Shown piece by piece: positions 46,392 to 58,215 of a DNA stretch of 64,000 nucleotides. Under the pieces are notes generated by a model. That model was not told the origin of the DNA. It was given only the letters and a program-made list of their open reading frames with translations, and ran no database searches. The stretch comes from Bugulina stolonifera (taxonomy: Eukaryota; Bryozoa; Gymnolaemata; Cheilostomatida; Bugulidae): the NCBI GenBank assembly GCA_935421135.1, contig OW285188.1, positions 16,283,233-16,347,232 of the forward strand, in the 5' to 3' direction. Each line of letters opens with the position of its first letter. Positions within the stretch are counted from its first letter, which is position 1. Both the position numbers and the translations under genes were made by a program.

Positions 46392-48319
46392 CTAGTAGAT
46401 GTTTATATGACATGGTAGAAATAAGGTAGCTATTAAAGTTTAACCACACAAAATTCATGTGATGCTGCTGAACGTGTGAAGATGTGAATGAATGCTTGGA
46501 AGCTTGGCCGATGCAGTTTTGTGCCAATTTTCACTAAAATATGCGACTGTGTGGTCCAGTTTAATATCAGTTTCACTTTTTAAATTGTTATTGTTCATCA
46601 GGCTCTATTATGAAACATGCTTCGCATATATTTTGCAGCAGGGCAGGCGCTTATAGTGTGATGGAATGAAATGAGGGAATGCAACCAGAACTGACCAGTC
46701 TACTGTAATATTGGCCACACTATATAGACAGTTATACCAGTCAATATGTTGTGTGCATGGATTATCATTTCTCTCACAGACTACTGGCCTATTTGGATAC
46801 TGCCCCATGGATAAACAGGGTACTGTTCTACATGTTCTCCCTTAGACAACGTGACACCCATGCTGAACTAACGCTTATTTCATCGGGTATTCACATTATT
46901 GGTAAACGGACGTCTTGAATATGTCAGTTCGAATTGGACGTTCTGAAAACTCTCTTTTGGAGTTTGAGGATTAGAGTTTGCCTTGGGGGCTGGGATTGAG
47001 ATATTGGAGTGAGGAATTTTTTAAGATTCCGACTGACATTATCAAATTCCACATTATTATAATAGCTTGATGGGGTGCAGGTGCTGAACTAAGCTAATTT
47101 TTTAACACTATTTTTTCCTACGTCAAATCTTTATCCTCATGCCTGAGCCTGTGCATTTGTGGCTTTTGGTTGAAATCAACATTATCCCTTGTATGACTTT
47201 GTAATGCATTATGTTTATTTAAATGTTATATAACTACAGTAGCTATATACAAGATTTTACTGGTACAATTTATATGTGTACTACTGTACAGTTCATCAAT
47301 ATGTAGTTTTATGTACTTACATTGTATGTATGGGAATTTATAAGCAACACTTGTATCAACATACCGTTATAGAGTGTTATTGTACTCATACAAGTAGTTG
47401 TTTTAAATTCTCAAATAGTGAGATAGGATGTAGGCTCATAAGCAATACAAAATTTTACATCAAGGGACAATAAATCCTAAATAACCATTGCTTGAAATAG
47501 TTGGTGTACATTACTAGCAGCAGTTTCTGTAGTAGCTGTGTGAACAGATCTGAGCAGAGAGTTAATTAACTATGATATCCACTGAGCATTGTCTTACAAT
47601 CTCACAGTACTATAGTATACCATGTATACATGTACATGTATTATATGCATGTGTTAGCTATGGTAAGTGCAGGGTATGCTACATGTATATAACAATACTG
47701 CATAAAATGAAGAGTAAGAAACTTGGTGGATTAGCAGGTGTCAGAAAAAATTCCATTATTGATCTCAGTTTACCATATGACTGGTATGATTGATTTACAC
47801 TGCGCAGTACCCAGTAAATTCCAATATCCCAATAAGTTTGGGAAGTCCCAAATGTCATTAATTGCGTATTAATATTTCCACCGTCACTGTTCAAAGGCTA
47901 GCATTCATGGTATGTATTGATCATTTGCTCTAGAGCCAGTATTCAGTGTTGTGTAGGTGAATCCGCCAGCTAGAGTGCAGCTCATGTCGAAGAATAGGAT
48001 TCAGAATAAAGAATACAGTATTACTAGCACTAAGTACTACTACTAAGGTAAAGTATAGCGTGTGCAGTGTGTTAGCAGATTTAGTCATATTTATGTTGGT
48101 TATTACATGTAGAGTGCAAGGCTGGCTGTAAGAACTGTTAGAGCTGGTACGATAAACACCAGATCATTGATTTGATTTGTTGAGTATTCTGTAAAGGCAG
48201 CTCTATGAAGCAGCTAGAGGAAAGTTTCTCCTGGAGATTATAGCTACTTGGAAATTTGTATTCATACAATGTATGTGTAGCCTGGGCTCACACTCACCAA
48301 GAATGCTACATAGACGTAT
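46392..48319. other. Region 3' of gene B; possible tail exons
   Basis: It probably contains the end of gene B. Two candidate phase-1 terminal exons are seen: 46602-46669 (acceptor GTTCATCAG, about 22 residues to TGA) and 47738-47793 (acceptor ATTAGCAG, encoding VRKNSIIDLSLPYDWYD then TGA). Neither resembles the tail exons of gene C and both acceptors are ordinary, so neither is firm. Confidence 0.3.
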
Positions 48320-49126
48320 TGTGATGGTACAGGACATTTGTATACGACTCCAACTCCCGGACGAAGCTCCATCGCACCTTAAGTGCCTAGTAGTTGTTAC
48401 AGCGCTACTCATCTGACACTCACACTCTCATAATTAGTGTTCGTATACTCACCTTCAACTGCATTGCATGTTCAAACCATTACATACTGTCTATATACGT
48501 GTCTCCATGTGTTTATACTCACTACTTATTCATGTATTGCTCCACTATATAACTGTATATAACTACATGAATGTTACTAAGTCTTTTTAATGCCTTTTAT
48601 ACCCATGTACAGAGGCCCGACCTCTCAGAATCCATTGATATTCATTTTGTACATGAATTGGACCATTATAAGCAACTTTTGTAGAACCCGACCTATTTTG
48701 GGTCGGCCGTCGGGCTTCCGGCGGCCATCTTGTTGTGCAACTTCCGGACGACCACACGTCGTCTTTTCCCGACGTCACGTCGGCCGGAAGTCCTTATACT
48801 ATATAAAGGGCACTGTTTTACTGTTCATTGTCTCAGTCTTCACTTGGCTTTCAATAAAGACACATCTATACTTGATACAGAGACTTTCACTTCCTTTTGT
48901 CAGGTCATTCGCTTAGCGAACCGCCTACTAGGTCGGATCACTCTCTTTCATTGTATAGTCTGAAGGTCAGACTTGGGACCAGATGGGTCGTTTTTGGTAG
49001 TTATTGGGCTACTGAGACCGCTCGATCTCTCATGTAATGCGAAGTCCTATTGCCACTCATAGGCACTTCATTTCTGGGTCGATAGTCGTCCAAGGACGAC
49101 CGCACCAAATCACAGAAACCATTACA
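48320..49126 (+). mobile_element. Solo LTR of the Gag-only family, opposite orientation
   Basis: It runs from TGTGATGG to CCATTACA and is flanked by GTAT on both sides (48316-48319 and 49127-49130). From about 48580 to the end it is close to the LTRs of the full element, including the CCGGAAG/YY1-like block and TATATAAAGG near 48800. The first ~260 bases are more diverged and longer. It formed by recombination between two LTRs. Confidence 0.88.
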
Positions 49127-49130
49127 GTAT

Positions 49131-49378
49131 CTCTAAGCAACTATGAAATGTACTGTATGCTTTCCTTCTACTCCTCAATAAGAAGAACTATAAGCAGAAG
49201 TTTGCGGTATACAATTACGCTACAATTTAATAACTTATGAAACAAAGTATAAAGCATCGATGAAAACAGGTCTAGCTTACAGAATGTTCCGAGTTAACAG
49301 GATATCCCGAGTTTACAGGATGTTCTGCAGTATAGTCATGTAGGCTTAAAACCGTTGTTTTAATAATTTTGTATACAA
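49131..49378. other. Intergenic, nothing recognised
   Basis: Short AT-rich segment between the solo LTR and a palindrome. Confidence 0.35.
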
Positions 49379-49470
49379 TCAGATCAGACTGCACCTCAAC
49401 TGCTCTGTTAAAAAAGTATGATTATAATCATACTTTTTTAACAGAGCAGTTGATGTGCAGTCTGTGATCT
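49379..49470. repeat. 92-bp palindrome upstream of gene C
   Basis: Arms of about 45 bases mirror around 49424/49425, with two differences near the outer end. It is AT-rich at the centre. It may be a tiny fold-back element; no target duplication is clear. Confidence 0.8.
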
Positions 49471-49827
49471 TTTGGTTACCAGTCCAGCTCTTGGATAACG
49501 AATTTCTGACTCTGTTGATCAGAGGCAGAAGGAGAAGCTGTCCAACTCACTTTAGCTTGAAATTAGAAACAGAAGCTTCCCCATTTTCTTCTACACCTCG
49601 GTGCCAATATATAGTCAAAAGGTATGTTTACTACTACACCACTGAGTATAATGTACATTAGAGGTAGTTACATGTAGATAATTATTTTAACTTCTCCCAC
49701 AGTCTTATTTACACATTGTATACAATGCCTAAGGTATGTAGGAATATTGTAGACATTATACACATGTACATGTACATTGTACATAGTGCATGGATGCCTA
49801 GACATAGTTTTCTTCCTGTATTTTTAG

Positions 49828-50266
49828 ATGACCAGTCTCAAAGCTCCACTCCTGACCATCTTTATAATATTCTCTTTTGTAATCAGCTCAGTAGACTGTA
49901 ATGTTACAACTACTACATCCACATCAACACCATCCACCTCCACACTGTCAACCTCCATACCATCCGTCTCTACACCATCAACCTCCACACCATCCACCAC
50001 TACACCGTCCACCCCTGCCTTAGCAACCTCGACTAAGGAAGTAATTGGTAACACATTCCCTCAAGAGTCTACTGCATCATCTAGAGCCTCAACCTTCCCC
50101 TATGTAGTGGATTGTTCCGTCACACTTGATGATTGTAATGAGACCAAGCATATTCTCACTGATGAGTGGCACATCACATGCTACCTGGAGAGTGGAACAG
50201 CTAAACTATGTTCCTCCATATGTAACAGAAACCCATATTCCACCAGATGTGGCTTCAACTGTCCTG
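49828..50266 (+). CDS. Gene C exon 1: signal peptide, mucin-like stalk, module 1
   Basis: Signal segment LLTIFIIFSFVISSVDC, then about 50 residues of STPSTSTPSTTTPST-type sequence, a likely O-glycosylated stalk, then a module nearly the same as that in gene A. Donor CCT-G/GTAGGT. Confidence 0.75.
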
Positions 50267-53200
50267 GTAGGTTGCTCAAGTATGCTTATCCTTATTCTTA
50301 CTGCAATGGTTTGTCTTACACGTAGTTGTTACAAAATATAGTGTTCCTGTACGCATGCAAATACCATCAAAACATGTTAGTTCCATGGGCACAAATAAGA
50401 TGTTGATCATAATTAGAAGTTGTCCTCTCCCAATAAGAGGAAGATACATTGGGAGAGGACAACTTCTAATTATGATCAACGGCTTATTGGTGTCCATGGT
50501 TTGTTCCCTTTCTGATACAATGATGTAATATAACATAAATAGACAAAAATATTCAACTACAGACATATGCTATGCTTATGTACATGGTTTGGTGGAACAT
50601 TTAATATTAATTTTAGCTCGAGGACCACATGCATTACACCAGTGAAAGGCAGGGTTGGTGCTATCTGCATGCTTTTGCATGTACCACTTTCTGGTTTTGG
50701 AATTGTGAATGCTTTGTAGGCTACGTCATGTACCTGCTACTTGTCTACGTTTGCTTCAAATGGTATAGGGCTAAACAGCATATTGTTTTGCATTATATTA
50801 TCATTGTTGTACAGTCTATAGCTTTTGCTTGAGAAAGTGTAGTCACTTCTTTTACATCACTCTGTCAATGTAGTACCCTCATTAGCCTAGTATCTGTGTA
50901 GTAGCCCATTAGCCTAGTATCTGTGTCGTACCTAGTTGGCCTCGTATCTGTGTCGTACCCTCGTTAGCCTCGTATCTGTGTCGTACCTAGTTGGCCTCGT
51001 ATCTGTGTCGTACCCTCGTTAGCCTCGTATCTGTGTCGTACCTAGTTGGCCTCGTATCTGTGTCGTACCCTCGTTAGCCTCGTATCTGTGTCGTACCTAG
51101 TTGGCCTCGTATCTGTGTCGTACCCTCGTTAGCCTCGTATCTGTATCGTACCTAGTTGGCCTCGTATCTGTGTCGTACCTCGTTAGCCTAGTATCTATGT
51201 CGTACCCCCATTAGCCTAGTATCTGTGTCGTACCCTCATTAGCCTAGTATCTGTGTTGTAATACCTTGCTATTAGTCAGTATTAAACAGCACATTAAAAT
51301 GCACCTTCACGTAGCACACATACATGATGGAGACCAGAGGTGGCAAAGGCTATCTGAATGCTGTTCTTAAATGTTCAGTGTAGGATTTTTGTTACAAGAT
51401 GATTTACCATAAGCTAATTAAACATTGAAAGCAAGCTGATATAACATCATAAGAGAAGATGGCCTAATTCTCTGATTATTCATGATAATTAATATTTTGG
51501 AATGTACAAGTGAAAATTTTAGAGGAGCTTTTAGAGTTTAAAGTTTGAAGGTCGACTTATTGATCCATTTATTGTGTATAATGGATGTAGCTACTCAATT
51601 GTACGGGCAAAATTATTATATTGAAAACAACATTAAAATACGTACAGAATAATACTTGGACAGAACAGTACTTGGACGAAAAAACAACACTTTAATGCTA
51701 AGAATTATTTAAATGCAAGTAATCATTTTAAGCAACAGCTACAGATTTATACCTGTGATTATTCTAACTCTTACAGAGTATACACAGACGTGTCTTAAAG
51801 ACATGACAACACCAACTCCACCCTCCACTCTGTCCTCTGAAGCACCTGGATTCCCTCTTGTCCCACGGTGTGATGTTCCACGGGACCTGTGTGAACAATT
51901 CCAGGGCAACAAAACCGCTGTCTGGAATGCATCCTGTATAGTCAATGATGGTCAAGTGAGATCCTGCTACTCTCTGTGTATGTCTGAGAGAGAAGGCCGA
52001 CAGCTGCTATGTTCTCACAAATGTCAAGGTAAAATATTTACATTTCCTCATCAGTGAAACATGGTAAAAATATCAAATTATGACCTTGCTTCGTTGCCTA
52101 TACCATAATAATTGGTTTGTCTTCTTTCTAGACATACTTGTGTAACTCTCCAACTTCACAAATAAAACTGATGTGGTTATCAAAATACCTGCACTGCTGT
52201 ATGATCTTGTGAGAGTTTGATTTGTTACTCAATAATAGGTGAACTTCCTAATACCTATTTGCTAAGAGCTAATTGTACTGGTTTCCAAAGTGAGTAATGA
52301 TTGGTCTTCTTCTTTCGCACTCCAGCATGTGACTTTGGAAAATGTCTGAGTATTTGCACATACAGGGCCAAGGACAGGCACAAGTACATTATAGTTGCTA
52401 AGCATCTAAGTACTACCATTTACAAACAGTCTTGTTGTAAAATAGTTTGTAGGTCTGTCTCTTGGACAGTGTCACAAATTTCATCTCATTGTTATTGTAA
52501 AAAGCCATACGACTTACTAGCTTACCAGCTGGTTCACAGGTAAAGCTTTAAAGATAGTTAGACCTACTTAGTTGCTTCCTATTGCTACTAATGAAAGTTT
52601 GTTTATGCGGTTCCCAATGTGCCCCACATCTCCTCCAAAATCTTGGTGGCCTGTTGGCTATTGAGCCAACATCCTACTCGGTATTAGCTTCTCAATCTAC
52701 GTCTCCCTTAATGTGCATTTACAAAAGTCCACATCCTCCCAAATAATGGAATAATCTATATAACAACATTTTTAAAAATACCAGGTATAGCTCATTTTAA
52801 ATAAATAATTAAAGGAGTCATTTACTCTTGGCCTGTTACAGTCTACAAGACTCATTCATCATTTCTTTAACTTACATAGAGTTCACAACTTAATTTCAAA
52901 ATTATTTTTATTCTTTATGCTTTTAATCTGTCTACTATCCCCTTTTCCCCAACCATGTTGACAGTCTGCTTATCAGAATTTCCAGGTTTACATTTTTGTT
53001 TACTTGACACTAACAGCCACCAAGAGACTGATAAAGTGTCTTTAAATTACTTGCTTGGTGGACATCATTACATGTGTAGCCCACCAACTACACAGTCATG
53101 TAAGGAAGCCCACCATGCAGGTAGATTAAAACGAATTTTGGATATACCCATGCAGTTAACTTGGTAATCGTCTCCAAGATCTCGGTGGGGCACATAGATT

Positions 53201-56200
53201 GCCGCATTAACACCCTTTAACACTGCTTAAACTGCACTAACTCTTACACCAATAACTATTTCAAATGAGCATACTTTTATACCCAAGTATTTACACAGGG
53301 TACAAGTCAAGATGTATGAACCAGACAACCACTACAGAAGTTCCTACGACTCATCGTCCTCCAACTAAGGATGAGTTTCCATATGCTGTGCAGTGTGATG
53401 TCACTATAGACTTGTGTCGGCTGTACAAAAATAATCTTACACGTGCTTACAACACAACGTGTTTCTTAGTCTTTGTGGATGGATTGTGGCAGCCCAGATT
53501 GTGCAAGAGTATTTGCCTATCCAAGAATAATACAGGGGAGATTATTCGCTGCAGAGAACAGTGTAAATGTTAGTAGCATCAATCTACTCCTTGGTAACAT
53601 TTTAGGTGATGTTACTTGATTCAATGTGAAATATCAACAGTCATTGAAACATGTCATACTTAAGGTTATGTAACTGGGGTCTGAATTTCCGTTCAAAATT
53701 TTTCCCACATATTTAACCATGTCTGAAAGGGCCTGGACAGCTTTCAGTGTTAGCATTAAGTCACATGACGCAACGTTACAGGGGGTCAAAGACCAAAAAC
53801 AGCGCTATGAAGTTTGCCTGCTGTTAGTGGAATAATTTATTTTTCAGTTAGATCATTGCATAATATTGTTAAATATGCATGAATGTTTACCTAAGCTGGT
53901 GTTATGAAGAGAGAAAATAAAGTAATGGCCTCCTAGAACTTTTTCTTATGCTGGCTTTTTGTCTGTAAAACCTTATCCAAGTTTTGTCTTATTTGTAGAA
54001 TAAATTCTTTTCCATAAGGTAAACTAGCATGTGCAGGTGTTTCTATACGTGTTTAGGAACAGGTAGGATAGTATTAGACTGCAGGGCACGTATATCATGT
54101 GAAGTTATCCTCTCCTAGTAAACTGCGCATATACAAGCCATTTAGACCACCACAGAGCTGCACACTGTACATGTAATTATTCAAATATGAGATCTAGGAT
54201 CAAATCATTGTTTTTTTTGCATATTTTGTTTTGTGTTGGCTTTTAGACTGCCACTAGCTGCTGCTAAACAACCCAACAAACATATCTAGTAGAATAACTG
54301 CCCTTATTCTTTCCTAGAACAGTGGATATGTGTATTTTATAAGAATATACACCACACATAATTATGTTTTGCATGGGATATTACATATACAAAAACAGAA
54401 AAAAGCTTGTTAAAACATACATTATATGTTAGCCATACACCATGTAGTACTATGCCAATGAGATTGATTATTCTTTTGCATCTGTAACATTGTGTCATGC
54501 CTTCATTTCCTTCATAAAATTGGAGCTGTAGTAAACGGACCCCAAAATTACTATGGGCCATCACTTGAAAAATATTTCTTAGACCTTCCCAATTTTTTTC
54601 TTATGCCTTTCCAGGTAGTAATGCCTATATAGTGTTAAAAGGAATTTTATTTTTGAGAACCTCAGTTACATAACCTTAATAAAATTGTTTTAATTATGCA
54701 AGTAAACTCACCGGCTTATACTCCTCGGGTAGAGGAGTTGCCTTGAAGCCATGCTGGCTTGCATGACCTCAAGGACTTTTATATGAGGCACAGGAGCAAT
54801 TGTGGCTGGATGGTCTTCCTAACACCACATGAAACCTTCAACAGAAAAATTCAGCATTCTAGACCACTCGGCCATTGCTGCTTCATTATCTTAATTATGT
54901 AAATGTCCGTTTTATATCACAGCCCATACATACTCCTAGCAATGCTCCTTGTGTTAAACCAGTTGTGAAGGTACATTATTTTACAGATTGCTAAATTTAA
55001 CCCGCAGATCATAGTCGAGCCACCTTTGATATAATAATAATTGAGCCGTGTATACTTGTATACTAACTAAAACAATTCCGTTGTTGCAGACTATCTGCCA
55101 GTGTGCGGACAAGGGACCTCTGAACCAGTTACAAATTCTTCAGAGACTACATCATCTGGTTCTGGACAGCTGTCTCCTGGTGTTATTGCTATAATAGCTG
55201 TTGCTACAATACTTGGTGCTGCTATCATCGGTACAGCTGTAGCTGTAGCTGTATACTGCTTTAGATGCAAGCCACTACACGACAACAATATTGACAACCA
55301 ATCATCAGGTAAACAAGATGGAAAGTTTTTGTAGGCATTCCACAAATAATGCATTGTAGTTCATTTGCAAAAAATTGCCAAATTAAAATAGTACAAAATC
55401 AACTGAGTGCAATCTACAAGTATGCCCTATGTCTATTATATTACATAGCTGGGTCTTTTGTAGGTAGTGATACAAGTGGTATTACAATGCAGACATTCAG
55501 ATCGTACACAGCACTTTCTCAATCTTCTTCAGGTAGTAATAAGAATAATTTATACTATTATAGTTATTCCAACTACTGTACATACAATTTATTTGCAATT
55601 TGCAAAAAATAATTTTAGCAACTAATTTCAGAATACTGCATGTGGTGCAAGTGGGGTATTTCTGTGGCTCAGGTTAGAAAGCAGATTCCAACATGTGAGC
55701 ATTTATTTCTTCTCAAATCTACTAGGATCGGCAGCCGAGTTAGTATTAGTGATAGATTGCAGGATAATTATGGATATTTCCACTTTCTAAAGCAAGTAAA
55801 ACCATATTTTTTATAGAGTATTGAACTATTTATAATGATAATTCAATTAAATATGGTGGGTGGATTAGGCATTCTTGCTGCATGGGTGGCCCCTCCATGC
55901 AGTGCTCCAATCTTCCCTCTTTGGAGAAGCAATAACTTGGCAGGTATGGTCCTTGCAGGTAGCTGTACCACCGAGACAATAGATTTAACTCATTGAAATG
56001 CCCCTATGTCAGTTACCATATTTCGATCCAACCACCATTATATTATGAACCTGTAGTGACAATTATTACCAATGCTTTCATTTCAGACCAAATGTGTGCA
56101 AAGTGATCTAATATTTGATGTGTATATCTTCAATCAGTAGATTCATTGAAAATTTGGCTATCAAAAATAATTTGTTGTTTGTAGTGGCAAGTCTGCTTAG

Positions 56201-57659
56201 AAGGGAAAGCCGCTCTTTGTCAAGTGTTCCATCAGGTAAGGCAAAGGTGTTCATTTTGAGTCCTAAGCAGCTTTGTATAATCAAATCCTTTCCAACCTTC
56301 AGCTATGTGCAGATAATAGTGAAATCCCCTGTGTGTGAGTTTGCATAGCAAGACTACAGTATTGTAGGATGGAATAATGTAGGTTTTGGTAGAACCAATG
56401 CATAAAATATAAAGTGTCATCTTAGAAATATTGTGAAGGCTGCAACACCAAACGGCTTTAGCTGATTTAACTTGTTACATTTACATTTGTAGTGAGTGAA
56501 AGTGTGTCACCTCCAATGTCACCACCACCAGCTCAGACCCTCAGCTCCCCAGGTATATACTTTTGAATAAAAATCTAAATGTATATTAAACTTCGATTAT
56601 TGAATAAGCGAGTACATTGTACTGTATATATGTACTGCATATGCACTAATTTATTTTATTACTAGCTCAAAACATTGCCTATTTCTACACTCTTGTCTCT
56701 TCCTATCATGTATACATGTATGTGATGTGGTAAGTAGGCTATATGTGCATGTGCATGCATCTGTTACTAATTTAGAGTAGGTATGTAATATGTACCTACT
56801 CTGAATAGATGCACTATATGACAAATTGTTTCCATGTACAATTATATAAACTTTGTAATTACATGTAATTATACCCAAGGAGTAAATTATCTGTCAAGAA
56901 CTTTCTATGTTTTGTTACTGGTTTTGTCAATAATTACAAAATTATATAATTTATTATTGTAATCACTTGTATATTTCAGTTGAGAATGGCGCATTTTTCT
57001 TCTCAGCTGTTGGTATGTATACATTTTTTATATAGACATAATAATTTAAATTACATGTAAGCCATTACATGCACGCATGTATACTCTTAGTAGAACTAAA
57101 TATTACTATTACTACCCTAAAGTTTGTCACTCTAAAAGATTAGGATGGACATAAACTTTACGTAACCCCCAGTAAAGAAACCAGCTCACATTTTACGCTA
57201 CTTATTTTAATATTTCTATCTTGATAGAGCAAACACTTTTCTTTGCAGTCTTTACAATTATACTACATATTATAACTACATGTATTTTCTTAGGCAATCC
57301 AATTTTCAACTGAGAAACCATCATGTGTAGTGGATTTTAGAAGGAGTCACCCTCCCTTGCTCCCCAACAACTCCCTTGCATATTATTGTATATTTAGCAT
57401 ACCTTGCAGCTCCTAGCTAGTTCAAAACCAGTCCAGTCTTTGGCAGCATAGAATGAACGTGTCCAGCAAAAGAGTGGTATAATAATAGAAGTAGCACTAA
57501 AAACTGTATCAAGAATCAAAGAGATGAAACAAGTAAAATGCACTCCTTCTATCTATGAATCACTGTTGTAGATGAACCAATAAGGAGCCGAAGTACTTCC
57601 GAAGGAGTGACGGAAGCCAATAGCAATATAGATTACAAAACTCAAGTCAGCAACGGAAG
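49828..57659 (+). CDS. Gene C: type I membrane protein with three cysteine modules and a modular tail
   Basis: Exons 49828-50266, 51777-52028, 53299-53568, 55090-55308, 55464-55532, 56185-56235, 56493-56552, 56980-57012 and 57572-57659 all have AG/GT borders and join in phase 1 without a stop; only the last ends in phase 2. The product: signal peptide, Ser/Thr/Pro mucin-like stalk, three modules with seven cysteines each (two preceded by xYxxxC), a membrane span and a polar Ser/Pro-rich cytoplasmic tail made of very short exons. An intron ends immediately before the ATG (TTTTTAG/ATG), implying a 5' untranslated exon. The C-terminus is unsettled: reading on past 57659 gives a serine-rich tail to 57936; splicing to the acceptor at about 58507 would end within two codons. 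The design is that of a surface receptor or adhesion molecule; no known family is recognised. Confidence 0.75.
50402..50480. repeat. Perfect hairpin in intron 1 of gene C
   Basis: Two 30-base arms (GTTGATCATAATTAGAAGTT and onward) are perfect reverse complements around a loop of about 19 bases. In RNA this would be a stable stem in the intron, about 135 bases after the donor. Confidence 0.85.
50880..51260. repeat. Minisatellite in intron 1 of gene C
   Basis: A unit of about 26 bases, CTCGTATCTGTGTCGTACC with either CTCGTTAGC or TAGTTGGC, is repeated about 14 times. In the centre the two variants alternate strictly, giving a higher-order period of about 53 bases. Confidence 0.9.
51777..52028 (+). 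CDS. Gene C exon 2: cysteine module 2
   Basis: 84 codons in phase 1, acceptor CTTACAG, donor CAA-G/GTAAAA. It starts EYTQTC, then TTPTPPSTLSS, then the module C-x6-C-x14-C-x9-C-x3-C-x10-C-x3-C. It is the full-cysteine counterpart of gene A exon 2. Confidence 0.75.
52607..53208. mobile_element. Possible MITE in intron 2 of gene C
   Basis: ATGTGCCCCACATCTCCTCC near 52616 and the complement-like ATCTCGGTGGGGCACAT near 53178 form an imperfect inverted pair, with ATGCGG and CCGCAT outside them. Target duplication is not clear. Confidence 0.35.
53299..53568 (+). CDS. Gene C exon 3: cysteine module 3
   Basis: 90 codons in phase 1, acceptor TTTACACAG, donor AAA-T/GTTAGT. It starts GYKSRC, then TTTTEVPTTHRPPT, then the module with spacing C-x6-C-x14-C-x13-C-x3-C-x11-C-x3-C. 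If the donor were not used, the frame would stop within two codons, giving a secreted form. Confidence 0.72.
53660..54679. mobile_element. TTAA-type non-autonomous DNA transposon in intron 3 of gene C
   Basis: TTAAGGTTATGTAACTG at 53660-53676 is matched perfectly by its reverse complement at 54663-54679. TTAA at each end is the target site of piggyBac- and Kolobok-type elements. The ~1-kb interior has no transposase. Confidence 0.75.
54715..54890 (-). repeat. Possible tRNA-derived SINE
   Basis: On the minus strand, ATGGCCGAGTGGTCTAGA is a good A box; the B box is degenerate. The rest of the segment (CATCCAGCCACAATTGCTCC and similar) reads like a SINE body. Confidence 0.4.
55090..55308 (+). 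CDS. Gene C exon 4: membrane span
   Basis: 73 codons in phase 1. It begins YYLPVC, continues with a Ser/Thr/Gly-rich linker, then the span GVIAIIAVATILGAAIIGTA VAVAVYC and the cytoplasmic start FRCKPLHDNN. Acceptor GTTGCAG, donor TCA-G/GTAAAC. Confidence 0.78.
55464..57012 (+). CDS. Gene C exons 5-8: short cytoplasmic-tail exons
   Basis: Four exons of 23, 17, 20 and 11 codons (55464-55532, 56185-56235, 56493-56552, 56980-57012), every one a multiple of three and phase 1 at both ends. They encode SDTSGITMQTFRSYTALSQ, ASLLRRESRSLSSVPS, SESVSPPMSPPPAQTLSSP and ENGAFFFSAV. Because all are phase-symmetric, any can be skipped without loss of frame. Rich in Ser, Pro and a Tyr, so phosphorylation or adaptor binding is possible (inference). 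The 33-base exon is the least certain. Confidence 0.6.
57572..57659 (+). CDS. Gene C exon 9
   Basis: Acceptor CTGTTGTAG, encoding DEPIRSRSTSEGVTEANSNI and on to DYKTQVSNG; donor GGA-AG/GTATGT, the first in this gene to leave phase 1. Without that splice the frame stays open through the hexanucleotide repeat to a stop at 57934-57936. Confidence 0.55.
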
Positions 57660-57694
57660 GTATGTACATGTACTTACGTTACTTGCGTTTACTA

Positions 57695-57815
57695 GTAATA
57701 GCAGTAGCAGTAGCAGTAGTAATAGCAGTAGTCGTAGTAGCAGTAGCAGTAGCAGTAGCAGTAGCAGTAGCAGTAGCAGTAGCAGTAGCAGTAGCAGTCG
57801 TAGTAGTAGTAGTAG
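57695..57815. repeat. (AGTAGC)n hexanucleotide repeat
   Basis: About 120 bases of AGTAGC/AGTAGT units. In the frame of gene C exon 9 they encode serine. Confidence 0.9.
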
Positions 57816-58145
57816 CTGTGGCGGCAGCAGTGTGTGCAAACAAATAGGACCATGGTCTCGAAGACTTGGAGACCTTTCAACGGCCAGCAGTGTTAAGAAT
57901 TATATTCTCCTAGAATTTCCAGCACTGCAGTACTAATGATTTTACTTACAAATCCCATATAAACATTCTTCTATTATTCTACTACACATCTGATAAGTTT
58001 ACTTGGTTAATTCACAGGGTAATTGTTAAAGCCGTGCTTCAAGCCATCAATCAGTGTAACCTATTTGGTCTGAAATGAAAAGATCTACAAATTTGTGAGA
58101 ACTGTTGATTTGTATTAATACTACAATTTAAGTGATAGCAATAAG

Positions 58146-58207
58146 TCACATGGCTGATTGTCATGCTCTCATTCAAAAGTGAATGGGGGCATGACAATCA
58201 GCCATGT
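58146..58207. repeat. Hairpin next to a SINE
   Basis: CACATGGCTGATTGTCATGC and its reverse complement are separated by about 23 bases. Confidence 0.75.
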
Positions 58208-58215
58208 GAATAGTT

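Noticed and set aside
50880..51260. CRISPR-like repeat array
   Set aside because: Repeats are adjacent with no unique spacers, and the context is a eukaryotic intron.
52301..52543. Cys-containing frame in intron 2 of gene C as an extra module
   Set aside because: Cysteine spacing does not match the module, there is no xYxxxC start, and no phase-1 splice pair encloses it.
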